Below, one piece after another: positions 24,501-32,332 of a stretch of DNA of 64,000 nucleotides. Under the pieces are notes generated by a model. The model saw only the letters and a program-made list of their open reading frames with translations. It did not search any database and had not been told where the DNA came from. Positions within the stretch are counted from its first letter, which is position 1. Each line of letters starts with the position of its first letter. The stretch is taken from positions 351,331 to 415,330 of the forward strand of contig JBEEGH010000028.1 in NCBI GenBank assembly GCA_041166745.1, given 5' to 3'. The position numbers and the translations under genes are program-made. This DNA is from DASUCS01 sp041166745. Its GTDB lineage: Bacteria > Actinomycetota > Acidimicrobiia > Acidimicrobiales > JACDCH01.

Positions 24501-25597
24501 ACCATTCGATCATCGTTCCCGGACTCCAAGGTGCAGCGCGGTACTACTACCGCGCCCAAGCGACGGATGACCCCGGCAATGTCGGGTTCGATGACAACGG
24601 CGGACGGCTGTACACGTTCCGTACGAAGCAGGCGACCACCGAGTACAGCTACGACGCAGAAAGCGATGCGGGCTGGACGCACCAGACCAATCCGGACGAC
24701 GCGGCCGCGACCGGCGAGGACCAGTGGCATCGCTCCAGTCGTGCGGACGCGGTCCACGGCGGGTCGAGCGCGTGGTTGTTCGGCCCGGAGGATCCTTCGG
24801 CCAACTATCCGACGAGTGCGGACGCCTTCCTCGACTCGCCCGCCATCACCCGAACGGCGTCAGCGTGGGCGAGCCTCGATGTCTGGGCGAACTACGACAC
24901 GGAGAAGGGCTTCGATGGTCTCAACTTCTTCGGCTCCGATGACGGCGGATCGGCGTATCGGCTGCTGCCGGTCGTTTCCATAGGTGCTCCGACGCCTCCC
25001 GCACTCGCGGCCGCGCAGATCGACGGCAATTCCGGTGGCTACCGGCTGCTGAGCTTCGATCTGTCGTCGTTCACGGGTTCGACGTTGCAGCTCCGCATCC
25101 AATTCACCTCCGACGCGGGAGTCGAGTACGGCGGTGCGGCGATCGACGATCTCGTTGTGCGGGGTGCGAACGTCGCGCCGGTGACCGCAGCACTCAGCGC
25201 GACCACCTCAGCCAACAGCTTGTCTCGCGGCTCCTCCAAGGCCCAAGGAACCGTGAGGATCGCGCCAGTTCGCGACTGGGTGCGCGCGACGCAGATCGTG
25301 GTCAACCGGACGGGCAACGCAACTGACGCGGACGTGCCCAGCGTTCGCCTACAGCTACCCAACGGCCAGATGGTGACGGCATCGTTCGTGAACGGTGTGG
25401 CCACGTTCAACTCGCTCACCTACGACGGCAGCGCGGCGAGCCCGCTGACCCTTCAGATCGGGATGACGGTCTCCCCGCAGGCGGTGGTCGGACGCACCGC
25501 GGGAATCTCCATCGCGACGAACAAGGTGACCTTGGCCGAGCCCGATGTGATGACGAGTGGCCCGGCCGCAACGATCGGACCACTGACGATCAAGTGA
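21515..25597 (+). CDS. secreted subtilisin-like serine protease (S8, KP-43-like)
   Basis: A 1360-residue exported endopeptidase. A signal peptide (RLRAVAVMLVALAMLPVGLS, cleavage near AGA-AS) is followed by a long pro-region to about residue 280. The S8 catalytic residues are D298 (VAVADTGIDTG), H343 (NHGHGTHTSG) and S616 (DGGTSMATPLAAG), with the oxyanion Asn in FAFAAGNAG. Directly after the catalytic domain comes a beta-sandwich (RYTFQVNNTTVPMRVQLGW, LVNDLDLVVTAPNGT) of the KP-43 type. The remaining 500 residues contain further beta-rich modules, including a MAM/jelly-roll-like segment with WTHQTNPDDAAA and LQLRIQFTSD. ATG at 21515 has a GGAGGAG ribosome-binding site. The last eight bases overlap the convergent coiled-coil gene. 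Confidence 0.9.
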   Translation: MSRWNHRRLRLRAVAVMLVALAMLPVGLSQSAGAASAPTTRYMVVGLAPAGSTVLANYGGASVVDLTAAQAASARAAGALLDPLPDAHSLKLMRGTIDTASPAPSLPAGLRAPAAPTSWIVQFVGPPGDGWYEAVEAAGFHRVAHGYIPENGWLVRGQADAANRVSQLPFVQAVIPYAPYYRIAPNLAGLTGLREVRVMLFDDADVSTTMAKLGSFGAVELARIDDADVKLLHIRLDVAALTKLARLDTVQWVELVKPLTLFNDRAADTMGQRPVWSGTSDAPGTAFTGAGEIVAVADTGIDTGNPATIHPDFRDHIQELQAWGRPGPGGDIHSGDPSDNHGHGTHTSGSVVGDGTAWGTLNLAGCTMTCSPAKSPSGMAPDAKLVMQSISGADDSLTGVPEDPGVLYQAAYDAGARVHSDSYGSDSAGVYDTQAFLLDRWMATHPDMLFAFAAGNAGTDADTNGIIDFGSIGSPATAKNLLAVGASEDQRGSGFTSGDAGEALAGVPSGQPLYSTYAVFYVPPAGAPIENDFMSNNREGMVAFSSRGPTVDGRIKPEITAIGTHVLSTRSTKIPDADIEAHYWSRASNGSSVGNPLVPDYPASTDPFYAFDGGTSMATPLAAGSATTVRQYLRTVRNIASPSSGLMRAAMTIGAHELAGQYDALHPDVTARPDNNEGWGRVDVKGTIDPGGATKSAFYDDPAGLRIGGKARYTFQVNNTTVPMRVQLGWTDVAGNVTASKTLVNDLDLVVTAPNGTTFRGNMFGARTNGETPSAPNPANGNHVDTLEGVDVPASAMQTGTWTVDVVGFNVPAAPQTYGLAVRGGLTNASVSAVHLDAGAARGDGRPVQIVVNDAKADTSAALNRVSVKVTSTSDSAGITRSLPETAAHSGVFTGAFRVAAPGAPSNQQKGAIQGANGDTITVAYIDKLGATRSATALVDNRAPLVNGTTTGAVTPFNATVAFHSDELAIGNIQASNRPSVTPADVNVSDNALVNDHSIIVPGLQGAARYYYRAQATDDPGNVGFDDNGGRLYTFRTKQATTEYSYDAESDAGWTHQTNPDDAAATGEDQWHRSSRADAVHGGSSAWLFGPEDPSANYPTSADAFLDSPAITRTASAWASLDVWANYDTEKGFDGLNFFGSDDGGSAYRLLPVVSIGAPTPPALAAAQIDGNSGGYRLLSFDLSSFTGSTLQLRIQFTSDAGVEYGGAAIDDLVVRGANVAPVTAALSATTSANSLSRGSSKAQGTVRIAPVRDWVRATQIVVNRTGNATDADVPSVRLQLPNGQMVTASFVNGVATFNSLTYDGSAASPLTLQIGMTVSPQAVVGRTAGISIATNKVTLAEPDVMTSGPAATIGPLTIK

Positions 25598-26201
25598 TCG
25601 GTTGCTTGTCCGGGGTTTTCACGATCGTGTAGCGGCCGGCGCGGATCACCACGGGGTGGACGGCCCGGCGCACGGCCGCATGCACGGCGCCGGCCACCAT
25701 CTCGTCGAGTGGTTCGCCCGTGAGATCGACGACCCAAGGATCGGTTGCATCGATGATCTCGCCGGCGCTGATCGCCTCGACGCTCACCATGCGCTCGAGA
25801 GCCTTGACCTCGCTCTCGACCGCCGCAGCCGCGCGGACTTCGGCCTCGCGGGCCTCGTCGACCACGGCGGCGAGCTGCCGCTGAGCGGCTCGTAGGAGCT
25901 CGTCAGCCTCGGTGCGCGCTCGGCTCGTGGCTTGCCGCACGAGCGATTCTGCGGAGCGTTGTGCTTCCGAGCGGATCGCGAGGGCCTGTTCCTGCGCCTG
26001 AACAACCTCTCTGCGGGCCTGGTCGCGAGCCGCGTCGGCCTCGCGTACCCGTTCGGCGGCATAGCGGTTGGCCTGGCCGCGGACGTCGTCGGCTTCGGCC
26101 TTCGCCTGCCGCAGGAGTTCGGTGGCGTCGACACGCGCCCGGCCGAGGATGCTGGCCGCTTGCGCCTCGAGGCGCGCCCGAATCTCCTCGTCCGACGCCA
26201 T
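25590..26201 (-). CDS. coiled-coil protein of unknown function
   Basis: A 203-residue protein. Residues about 5-140 are an uninterrupted Ala/Glu/Arg/Gln-rich helix with heptad character (EIRARLEAQAASILGRARVD, ATELLRQAKAEADDVRGQA), resembling DivIVA tails and ATP-synthase b/V-ATPase E stalks. The final 60 residues form a compact segment (DPWVVDLTGEPLDEMVAGAV, VVIRAGRYTIV). There is no signal peptide or membrane helix. The start is the ATG at 26201; a TTG immediately before it is an alternative. It is divergent from ccr, with 62 bases between starts. A cytoskeletal or polar scaffold role is conceivable, but I do not recognise the family. Confidence 0.7.
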   Translation of the reverse strand: MASDEEIRARLEAQAASILGRARVDATELLRQAKAEADDVRGQANRYAAERVREADAARDQARREVVQAQEQALAIRSEAQRSAESLVRQATSRARTEADELLRAAQRQLAAVVDEAREAEVRAAAAVESEVKALERMVSVEAISAGEIIDATDPWVVDLTGEPLDEMVAGAVHAAVRRAVHPVVIRAGRYTIVKTPDKQPIT

Positions 26202-26263
26202 CAACCGAATCTACCGGGCCACGCTTGGAGCCTCGCGGCTACCCGGCGGTAAGTTCGACCCCC

Positions 26264-27607
26264 ATGCAGGAGATTCTCGACGCGATTCTGTCGAACGCGC
26301 CCGGTGAAGCCATCGGAGCGCTGCCGATCCCCGAGTCCTACCGCGGCGCATTCGTGCTGCGGGAAGAGCAGGCGATGTTCGAAGGGCTCGAGTCGGCCGA
26401 CAAGGACCCCCGCAAGTCGCTTCATGTCGAAGAGGTCGCGACCCCAGAGCTCGCGCCCGACGAGGCGTACATCGCCGTGATGGCGAGCGCGATCAACTTC
26501 AACACGGTCTGGACATCGATCTTCGAGCCGTTGTCGACGTTCTCGTTCCTCGACCGACTCGCGAAGGAGTCGCGTTGGGGAGCGCGTCACGCGCTCCCGT
26601 ATCACGTCGTCGGCTCCGACGCCGCGGGTGTCGTGCTCGAGGTCGGCGACGCCGTGCGCAATTGGAAGCCGGGCGACCGGGTCACCGTGCACTGCAACTA
26701 TGTCGACGACCAGGATCCTTCGGCGCACGACGACTCGATGCTGGCATCCAACCAACGCATCTGGGGCTTCGAGTCCAACTTCGGCGGCCTGGCCGACCTC
26801 GCGGTCGTCAAGGCCAACCAGCTCATGCCCAAGCCGGCGCATCTGTCGTGGGAGGAAGCGGCTTGCAACGCGCTGTGCAACTCCACGTCGTACCGCATGC
26901 TGGTGTCGCACAACGGTGTGGCCATGAAGCAAGGCGACACCGTGCTCATCTGGGGTGCGTCGGGCGGCCTCGGTGGTTACGCCGTGCAATACGTGCTCAA
27001 TGGCGGCGGCACGCCGGTCGGCGTCGTGTCGTCGGCCGACAAGGTCGAGCTCTTGCACGAGCTCGGATGTGAAGCGGTCATCGATCGTCGAGCCAACGAT
27101 TACAAGTTCTGGAACGCCGAAGGCAGCGCGCAAGACGAAGCCGAATGGCGCCGGTTCGGCAAGGACATCCGCAGCCTCGTCGGTGAGGACCCGAACATCG
27201 TGTTCGAGCATCCCGGTCGTCAGACGATGGGTGCCTCGGTCTTCGTGTGTGCACGCGGCGGCACGATCGTCACGTGCGCGGCGACGTCGGGCTACATGAT
27301 CGAGTACGACAACCGACACCTCTGGATGAAGCTCAAGTCGATCAAGTCGTCGCACTTCGCCAACTATCGCGAGGCGTGGGACGCCAACCGGCTCTTGTCG
27401 AAGGGCGCCATCCAACCGATCCTGTCCGCCGTCCATCCGCTGGTCGACGTCGGCGAGGCGGCGTACTCGGTGCACAAGAACCTGCACGAGGGCAAGATCG
27501 GCGTCCTCACCCTCGCCCCGGAGGAAGGCCTCGGCATCGACGATCCCGAGTTCCGTGAAAAGGTCGGCGAGGACAAGATCACGCTCTTCCGGAGGCACGG
27601 CGCATGA
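26264..27607 (+). CDS. ccr: crotonyl-CoA carboxylase/reductase
   Basis: A 447-residue NADPH-dependent enzyme of the medium-chain dehydrogenase family that reductively carboxylates crotonyl-CoA to ethylmalonyl-CoA. Diagnostic segments are MASAINFNTVWTSIFEP, HVVGSDAAGVV, WGFESNFGGLADL, the NADPH loop VLIWGASGGLGGYA, and KSSHFANYREAW. The Asn of INFNTVW, Phe-Glu of WGFES and His of SSHFAN correspond to the residues known to hold CO2 in characterised Ccr enzymes, so carboxylation rather than simple reduction is expected. Start ATG 26264 is followed by the family N-terminus; the upstream open frame is spurious. The stop overlaps the epimerase start as ATGA. Confidence 0.93.
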   Translation: MQEILDAILSNAPGEAIGALPIPESYRGAFVLREEQAMFEGLESADKDPRKSLHVEEVATPELAPDEAYIAVMASAINFNTVWTSIFEPLSTFSFLDRLAKESRWGARHALPYHVVGSDAAGVVLEVGDAVRNWKPGDRVTVHCNYVDDQDPSAHDDSMLASNQRIWGFESNFGGLADLAVVKANQLMPKPAHLSWEEAACNALCNSTSYRMLVSHNGVAMKQGDTVLIWGASGGLGGYAVQYVLNGGGTPVGVVSSADKVELLHELGCEAVIDRRANDYKFWNAEGSAQDEAEWRRFGKDIRSLVGEDPNIVFEHPGRQTMGASVFVCARGGTIVTCAATSGYMIEYDNRHLWMKLKSIKSSHFANYREAWDANRLLSKGAIQPILSAVHPLVDVGEAAYSVHKNLHEGKIGVLTLAPEEGLGIDDPEFREKVGEDKITLFRRHGA

Positions 27608-28074
27608 GTCCGCTCCAGGCCCGCAACCCACACGACAAGACGACGGTCTCCGAGGTTGCCGGTGATGTCGCGCCGATGCTGACCGAGATCGATCACGTCG
27701 CCATCGCGGTGCGCGACCTCGGCGCGGCCATCGACTACTACCGCGAGACATTCGGTGCGCTCGTCGAGCATCGCGAGGTCGTCGAGTCCGATGGTGTCGA
27801 AGAGGCGCTCTTGCGCGTGGCGGAGAGCTATGTCCAGTTGCTCACGCCGACGCGTGACGACTCGCCCGTGGCGAAGTACCTCGAGAAGCGCGGCGAGGGC
27901 CTGCACCACATCGGGTATCGCGTCCGCGACTGCGCGGCGGCACTGCAGGCGGTGAAGGACCAGGGCGGGCAGGTCATCGACCAACAGCCCCGTCCCGGTT
28001 CGCGGGGGACGACGGTGGCCTTCGTGCATCCGAAGACCGCGTTCGGCACCCTCATCGAACTCGTGCAGGAGTAA
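27604..28074 (+). CDS. epi: methylmalonyl/ethylmalonyl-CoA epimerase
   Basis: A 156-residue member of the vicinal oxygen chelate superfamily. The core begins at ITEIDHVAIAVRDLGAAIDY-like sequence (here LTEIDHVAIAVRDLGAAID) with the first metal His. The second half has GLHHIGYRV, with the next His, and ends GTLIELVQ, with the metal Glu. It interconverts the two stereoisomers of methylmalonyl-CoA, and in the ethylmalonyl pathway also acts on ethylmalonyl-CoA, linking Ccr to Ecm. The start ATG overlaps the ccr stop, so the two are coupled. The first 25 residues precede the domain, and an inner ATG (MLTEID) could be the real start. Confidence 0.92.
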   Translation: MSPLQARNPHDKTTVSEVAGDVAPMLTEIDHVAIAVRDLGAAIDYYRETFGALVEHREVVESDGVEEALLRVAESYVQLLTPTRDDSPVAKYLEKRGEGLHHIGYRVRDCAAALQAVKDQGGQVIDQQPRPGSRGTTVAFVHPKTAFGTLIELVQE

Positions 28075-29721
28075 GTGCTCACCGCCGATCCCGACGCCGA
28101 TCTCGAAGCGGCGCTCGCCGATTTTCGGCGCATGCGGCGGCGGAAGCGTCTGGCTGATGTTCACTGGATCGACGCGCTGTATCAGGCGTACCTCGCGGCG
28201 CTGCTCGGCAGCGCCGCCGTGCTCATCGGCGCCGGCTTCGTCGGCGACGGATTCCTCACGCCTTCCCAGCTCGAACGGCTGGCGCGCGACGGCGCTGACT
28301 GGATCGGTCTAATTGCGGCGGTCGTCGTCGCGGTCGGCCTTCGGTCCGGAAGCCGCGGCGGTCCGGTGGCGCTCGAGCGGGCCGACGTTTGGCACGTGTT
28401 GCTCTCGCCCGTCGACCGCACGACGGCGATGCGCGGTCCTGCGGTGCGACAGCTTCGCTTCCTGCTCTTCGTCGCCGCGCTCACCGGTGCAGTGGTGGGT
28501 GTCCTTGCCGGGCACCGTCTCCCCGAGGAAGACATCGCGTGGGCGGCCAGCGGCGCGCTGTTCGGCGTGACGACGATCGCATTGGGCTACGGGGCGGCGT
28601 TGTGCGCGTCAGGCCTACGGATGCGGTCGTGGTTCGCTTCGCTGCTCGGGCTCGCGCTCGTGACATGGGCGGTGGCCGACGGTGTCAATGCCATCGAAGG
28701 GTCACCGGCTACGGCAGTCGGGCACATCGCGCTGTGGCCCCTCGACTTCACGCCGATCGGTGTCGCCGCCATCGTGGCGGCCGTTGCGTTGCTCGTCGTC
28801 GGACTGTCGCTCGTGGGCAACGTGTTGGTGGAGGCGGCCGAACGACGATCGACGCTCGTCGGTCAGCTCCGCTTTGCGGCAACACTCCAAGACGTGCGCA
28901 CCGTGATCGTCTTGCGCCGGCAGCTGGCAATGGAGCTGCCCCGCCTGCGCCCGTGGATTCCCGTGCGGACGCGGGGAACGCATCGGTGGCCAGTGTGGTC
29001 GCGCGGGATTCGGGGCCTGCTGCGCTGGCCGGCAGCGCGCGTCGGCCGGATGGTGCTGCTCGGCACGATCGCCGGATTGGCGGCGCGCGGCGCGTGGAAC
29101 GGCACGTCGCCACTCATCGCCGTCGCGGGGTTGGCGCTGTACCTCGCCGCTTTGGATGCGGTGGAACCACTGGCACAGGAGGTCGACCATCCCACTCTCC
29201 GAAACTCCGTGCCGGTCGAAGGTGGCGCGATCGAGCTGCGCCACATTCCCGTCGCGGTCGTCGCGACGGTGCTCGTCTGCCTCGTTGCTTTTGTCGCCGC
29301 GGTGGTGGCGGGTCCGTCGTGGTCGGCCGTGCAGATCGCCGCAGCCTGCGTGCTGCCTGCCGCCTTGGGGGCCGTCGGCGGAGCGGTGATCAGCGTCGTG
29401 GGCGGCGCGCCCAGTCAAGGCGGAGGCGGAGATACCTGGAGCCTCATGCCGCCCGAGGTCGCCGGGATGCGCCTCGCCTACCGAACGGCCTGGCCTCCGG
29501 CGATGGCGATCATCGGAATCGTTCCGGTGCTGGCGGCGCGCACTGCCGCTCGCCACGGTGCGTCGGCCGCGCCGGTCGCGCTCGCCGCTGGTGGTGGTGT
29601 GCTCGCGTTGTTCATCGTCGTCTGCGGATGGGTCCGGCAACGCGAACGGGTGCATGCGTGGTGGCGCACACAGATGGAGGCAGCTCTGCCGTCTCGAAAG
29701 GAAGCGGCTGCCGATGCCTGA
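28075..29721 (+). CDS. ABC transporter permease-like membrane protein
   Basis: A 548-residue protein with about ten to twelve hydrophobic segments, beginning with a soluble 35-residue charged region. A loop reads ALERADVWHVLLSPVDRTT, reminiscent of the ABC-2/DUF6297 class of large actinobacterial permeases in which this loop contacts the ATPase. It starts with GTG directly after the epimerase stop codon and overlaps the ATPase gene downstream by eight bases, so both form a two-component exporter. The substrate is not evident. The DUF6297 assignment is tentative. Confidence 0.6.
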   Translation: MLTADPDADLEAALADFRRMRRRKRLADVHWIDALYQAYLAALLGSAAVLIGAGFVGDGFLTPSQLERLARDGADWIGLIAAVVVAVGLRSGSRGGPVALERADVWHVLLSPVDRTTAMRGPAVRQLRFLLFVAALTGAVVGVLAGHRLPEEDIAWAASGALFGVTTIALGYGAALCASGLRMRSWFASLLGLALVTWAVADGVNAIEGSPATAVGHIALWPLDFTPIGVAAIVAAVALLVVGLSLVGNVLVEAAERRSTLVGQLRFAATLQDVRTVIVLRRQLAMELPRLRPWIPVRTRGTHRWPVWSRGIRGLLRWPAARVGRMVLLGTIAGLAARGAWNGTSPLIAVAGLALYLAALDAVEPLAQEVDHPTLRNSVPVEGGAIELRHIPVAVVATVLVCLVAFVAAVVAGPSWSAVQIAAACVLPAALGAVGGAVISVVGGAPSQGGGGDTWSLMPPEVAGMRLAYRTAWPPAMAIIGIVPVLAARTAARHGASAAPVALAAGGGVLALFIVVCGWVRQRERVHAWWRTQMEAALPSRKEAAADA

Positions 29722-30394
29722 CCCCATGCTCGTGGCGAGTGAGGCGACGAAGTCGTACGGCGACCTCGTCGCGCTCACACCGATCGACCTGACGGTCGAG
29801 CGCGGAGAGCTGGTCGCCCTCGTCGGCCACAACGGATCGGGCAAGTCGACGTTTCTTCGGCTGGCGGCCGGTGCCCTCGAGCTGTCCGATGGGTCGATCG
29901 AGATCGACGGCGCGCCGGCGGGATCGTCAGCGGCGCGTGCTGCCACCAGCTTCATCCCCGACGATCCCGTGTTGTACGACGATCTCAGCGTGCGTGAGCA
30001 TCTCGCGTACGTGGCCGCGCTGCATGGAGTAGAGGCGTCGGCCAGCGAACTGGATGCCGTCGCCGAGCGGCTCGGGCTGCTCCCGCGGGCCGACGACCTC
30101 CCGGCGCGTTTCAGCCGTGGGTTGCGGCAGAAGACGTCGATCGCGCTCGGGATCGTGCGTCCACTCGAGCTGCTCCTGGTGGACGAGCCGTTCGTCGGCC
30201 TCGATGCGACCGGCAAGATCGCGCTGCTCGAGCTGTTCGACGAGCTGCACCGCGACGGACGCACGATCGTCGTGGCCACCCACGATGTGCAATTCGTCGA
30301 ACGCGTGACGCGGTGCGTAGCGCTGCGCGACGGTGAGATCGTGCATGACGGCGTCGCGACGCCCGACGACGTGCTGCGACTCGTCGGAGCGTAG
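29714..30394 (+). CDS. ABC transporter ATP-binding protein
   Basis: A 226-residue single ATPase domain. Walker A is GHNGSGKST and Walker B with catalytic Glu is LLLVDEPFVGLD. The signature motif is degenerate, FSRGLRQK in place of LSGGQ, as is common in ABC-2 exporters. The H-loop is VVATHDVQF. The ATG at 29714 lies inside the last codons of the permease gene; the upstream frame has no homology. It pairs with the permease at 28075, and the stop abuts the GTG of the exonuclease gene. The exported substrate is unknown. Confidence 0.88.
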   Translation: MPDPMLVASEATKSYGDLVALTPIDLTVERGELVALVGHNGSGKSTFLRLAAGALELSDGSIEIDGAPAGSSAARAATSFIPDDPVLYDDLSVREHLAYVAALHGVEASASELDAVAERLGLLPRADDLPARFSRGLRQKTSIALGIVRPLELLLVDEPFVGLDATGKIALLELFDELHRDGRTIVVATHDVQFVERVTRCVALRDGEIVHDGVATPDDVLRLVGA

Positions 30395-31261
30395 GTGCAG
30401 GTACACCTCATCGACGGGACGTACGAGCTGTTCCGCTATCACTTCGCACCGAACAACAAGGATCCGGAGCTCGGAGCGACACGCGGCGTGCTCGGGTCGA
30501 TTCTGATGCTGCTGGAGTCGGGGGCGACGCACGTCGGTGTCGCCACCGATCACATCATCGAATCGTTTCGGAACGACTTGTGGCCCGGATACAAGACGAG
30601 CATCGGTATGCCGCCTGAGTTGCTCGCCCAATTTCCGCTCATCGAAGAGGTGCTGATGGCCGCCGGAATCTCCACTTGGCCGATGGTCGAGCTCGAGGCC
30701 GACGACGCACTCGGTGCGAGCGCCCGCGTCGCCGCGGCCGACGAGCGGGTCGAACGCGTACTGATCTGCACGCCGGACAAGGATCTCGGTCAGTGCGTCG
30801 GTGGCAAGGTCGTGCAGTGGGATCGCCGGAGAGACATCGTGTTCGACGCTGAAGGCGTGCGCGAGAAGTTCGGTGTCATGCCGGAGTCGATCCCGGACTA
30901 TTTGGCGCTGGTCGGTGACAGTGCGGACGGTTTTCCCGGCTTGCCCGGGTGGGGATCGAAGACCGCAGCCGCGGTACTCGCGAAGTTCTTGCATCTCGAA
31001 TCGATCCCGCCGGCCGGCGAGGATTGGGGCGTGGGCGTGCGCAACCCCGGGAGACTCGCGGCCACGCTGGTCGAGCAGTTCGAGCTCGCGTTGCTCTTTC
31101 GTCGGATCGCGACGATCGAATCCGACGCGAACGTGATCACGTCGGTCGACGAGATGGAGTGGACGGGTCCGCGCCCGGGGCTCGTCGAGCTCGCGGAACG
31201 AATCAACGGCCTCGGCTTGGCGGAACGCGCCATCCGGTTGGCCGAGCGCCGGGCGAGCTGA
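30395..31261 (+). CDS. 5'-3' exonuclease, FEN1/PolI N-terminal type
   Basis: A 288-residue stand-alone relative of the DNA polymerase I 5' nuclease domain. It begins VHLIDGTYELFRYHF with the first metal Asp. The ELEADDALGA segment and CTPDKDLGQCV supply further acidic metal ligands. YLALVGDSADGFPGLPGWGSKTAA is the helix-hairpin-helix with the conserved GDSxDN-like motif, here GDSADGF with Gly in place of Asn. It would remove flaps or 5' ends on DNA. It starts immediately after the ABC ATPase stop and overlaps the LigD-like polymerase by one base, which suggests a joint DNA-repair role. Confidence 0.85.
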   Translation: MQVHLIDGTYELFRYHFAPNNKDPELGATRGVLGSILMLLESGATHVGVATDHIIESFRNDLWPGYKTSIGMPPELLAQFPLIEEVLMAAGISTWPMVELEADDALGASARVAAADERVERVLICTPDKDLGQCVGGKVVQWDRRRDIVFDAEGVREKFGVMPESIPDYLALVGDSADGFPGLPGWGSKTAAAVLAKFLHLESIPPAGEDWGVGVRNPGRLAATLVEQFELALLFRRIATIESDANVITSVDEMEWTGPRPGLVELAERINGLGLAERAIRLAERRAS

Positions 31262-32277
31262 TGGCGCCGAAGTCTGTCGCCGAGATCGAAGTCGACGGAA
31301 AGGTCGTGCCGATCTCGAATCCCGACAAGGTGTACTTCCCGACGCGTGGCGAGACGAAGATCGATCTCGTCAACTACTACCTCGCGGTCGCCGAGCCGCT
31401 GATGTCCGCGATGGGCGGACGGCCGACGTTGCTGCAGCGGTTCCCCGACGGCGCAACCGGGAAGTCGTGGTTCCAGAAGCGCGTGCCGGCGTCGCACCCC
31501 GACTGGTTGCAGACCACGATCGTGAGCACACCGAACGGCACCACGAGCGAGGCGCTCGTGGCCGCCGATGTCGCGCATGTGCTGTGGGCCGTGAACCTCG
31601 GTTGTATCGGCTTTCACGTGTGGCCGAACCTCGCGGCCGATCCCGACCATGCCGACGAGCTGCGGATCGATCTCGATCCCTCGCCGGGAGTCGTGTTCGA
31701 TCAAGTGCGAGAGGCCGCCGCCGAGTTGAAGACGCTGTTCGACGAAAAAGGTGTCGTGGCGCATCCGAAGACCACCGGCAATCGCGGGCTGCACATCTAT
31801 GTGCGCCTCGAGCCGCGCTGGACGTCGTACGAGGTGCGGGCCGCGGCGGTTGCGGTGGGCCGCGAGCTGGAGCGACGACGACCAGAGCTCATCACCGCGG
31901 CGTGGTGGAAGGAAGAGCGCGGGTCACGCGTATTCGTCGACTTCAACCAGAACGCGCCGCACAAGACGGTGTTCGGCGCGTGGTCTGTCCGGCCGCGAGC
32001 CGGCGGACAGGTGTCGACGCCGTTCGCGTGGGACGAGCTGCCCACGATCACGCCGGAGGAGTTGACGCTCGTCACCGTCCCGACGCGCGTCGCGGAACAC
32101 GGCGATCCGTGGACGGGCATCGCCGAGCATCCGCAGTCGCTCGAGCCGCTGCTCGAGATGTCGAAGCGCGACCTCGATTCGGGGCTGATGGACGCGCCGT
32201 GGCCACCCGTCTACCCGAAGATGGCAGGCGAACCCCCGCGAGTAGCCCCGTCCCGCGCCAAGAAAGACCCCTCCTAG
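31261..32277 (+). CDS. ligD: LigD-type polymerase (AEP primase-polymerase domain)
   Basis: A 338-residue stand-alone polymerase domain of the bacterial NHEJ protein LigD, which adds ribo- or deoxynucleotides at broken ends. The family start is SNPDKVYFPTRGETKIDLVN. The catalytic DxD is D137/D139 in RIDLDPSPG, and the third region is KTTGNRGLHIYVRL with the phosphate-binding His. The WWKEERGSRVFVDFNQNAPH motif is also typical. No ligase or nuclease domain is fused; the ligase is a separate convergent gene. The ATG at 31261 overlaps the exonuclease stop by one base. No Ku gene is in the window. Confidence 0.92.
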   Translation: MAPKSVAEIEVDGKVVPISNPDKVYFPTRGETKIDLVNYYLAVAEPLMSAMGGRPTLLQRFPDGATGKSWFQKRVPASHPDWLQTTIVSTPNGTTSEALVAADVAHVLWAVNLGCIGFHVWPNLAADPDHADELRIDLDPSPGVVFDQVREAAAELKTLFDEKGVVAHPKTTGNRGLHIYVRLEPRWTSYEVRAAAVAVGRELERRRPELITAAWWKEERGSRVFVDFNQNAPHKTVFGAWSVRPRAGGQVSTPFAWDELPTITPEELTLVTVPTRVAEHGDPWTGIAEHPQSLEPLLEMSKRDLDSGLMDAPWPPVYPKMAGEPPRVAPSRAKKDPS

Positions 32278-32282
32278 ACCGC

Positions 32283-32330
32283 AAATCCAGTGCACTACGA
32301 CACATTTTTGTGTCGCTATGCACTGGATTT
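32283..32330. terminator. palindromic bidirectional terminator / repeat
   Basis: Two 22-base arms (32283-32304 and 32309-32330) are complementary at 20 positions around a TTTT loop, beginning AAATCCAGTGCA and ending TGCACTGGATTT. The element fills almost the whole 55-base gap between the convergent polymerase and ligase genes. It is more AT-rich than its surroundings. A terminator for both genes is the direct reading; its length also fits a dispersed palindromic repeat. Confidence 0.7.
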
Positions 32331-32332
32331 CG

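Noticed and set aside
28702..30411. 569-codon minus-strand open frame
   Set aside because: Opposes the ABC exporter genes, whose motifs are intact; its composition is low-complexity Ser/Arg.
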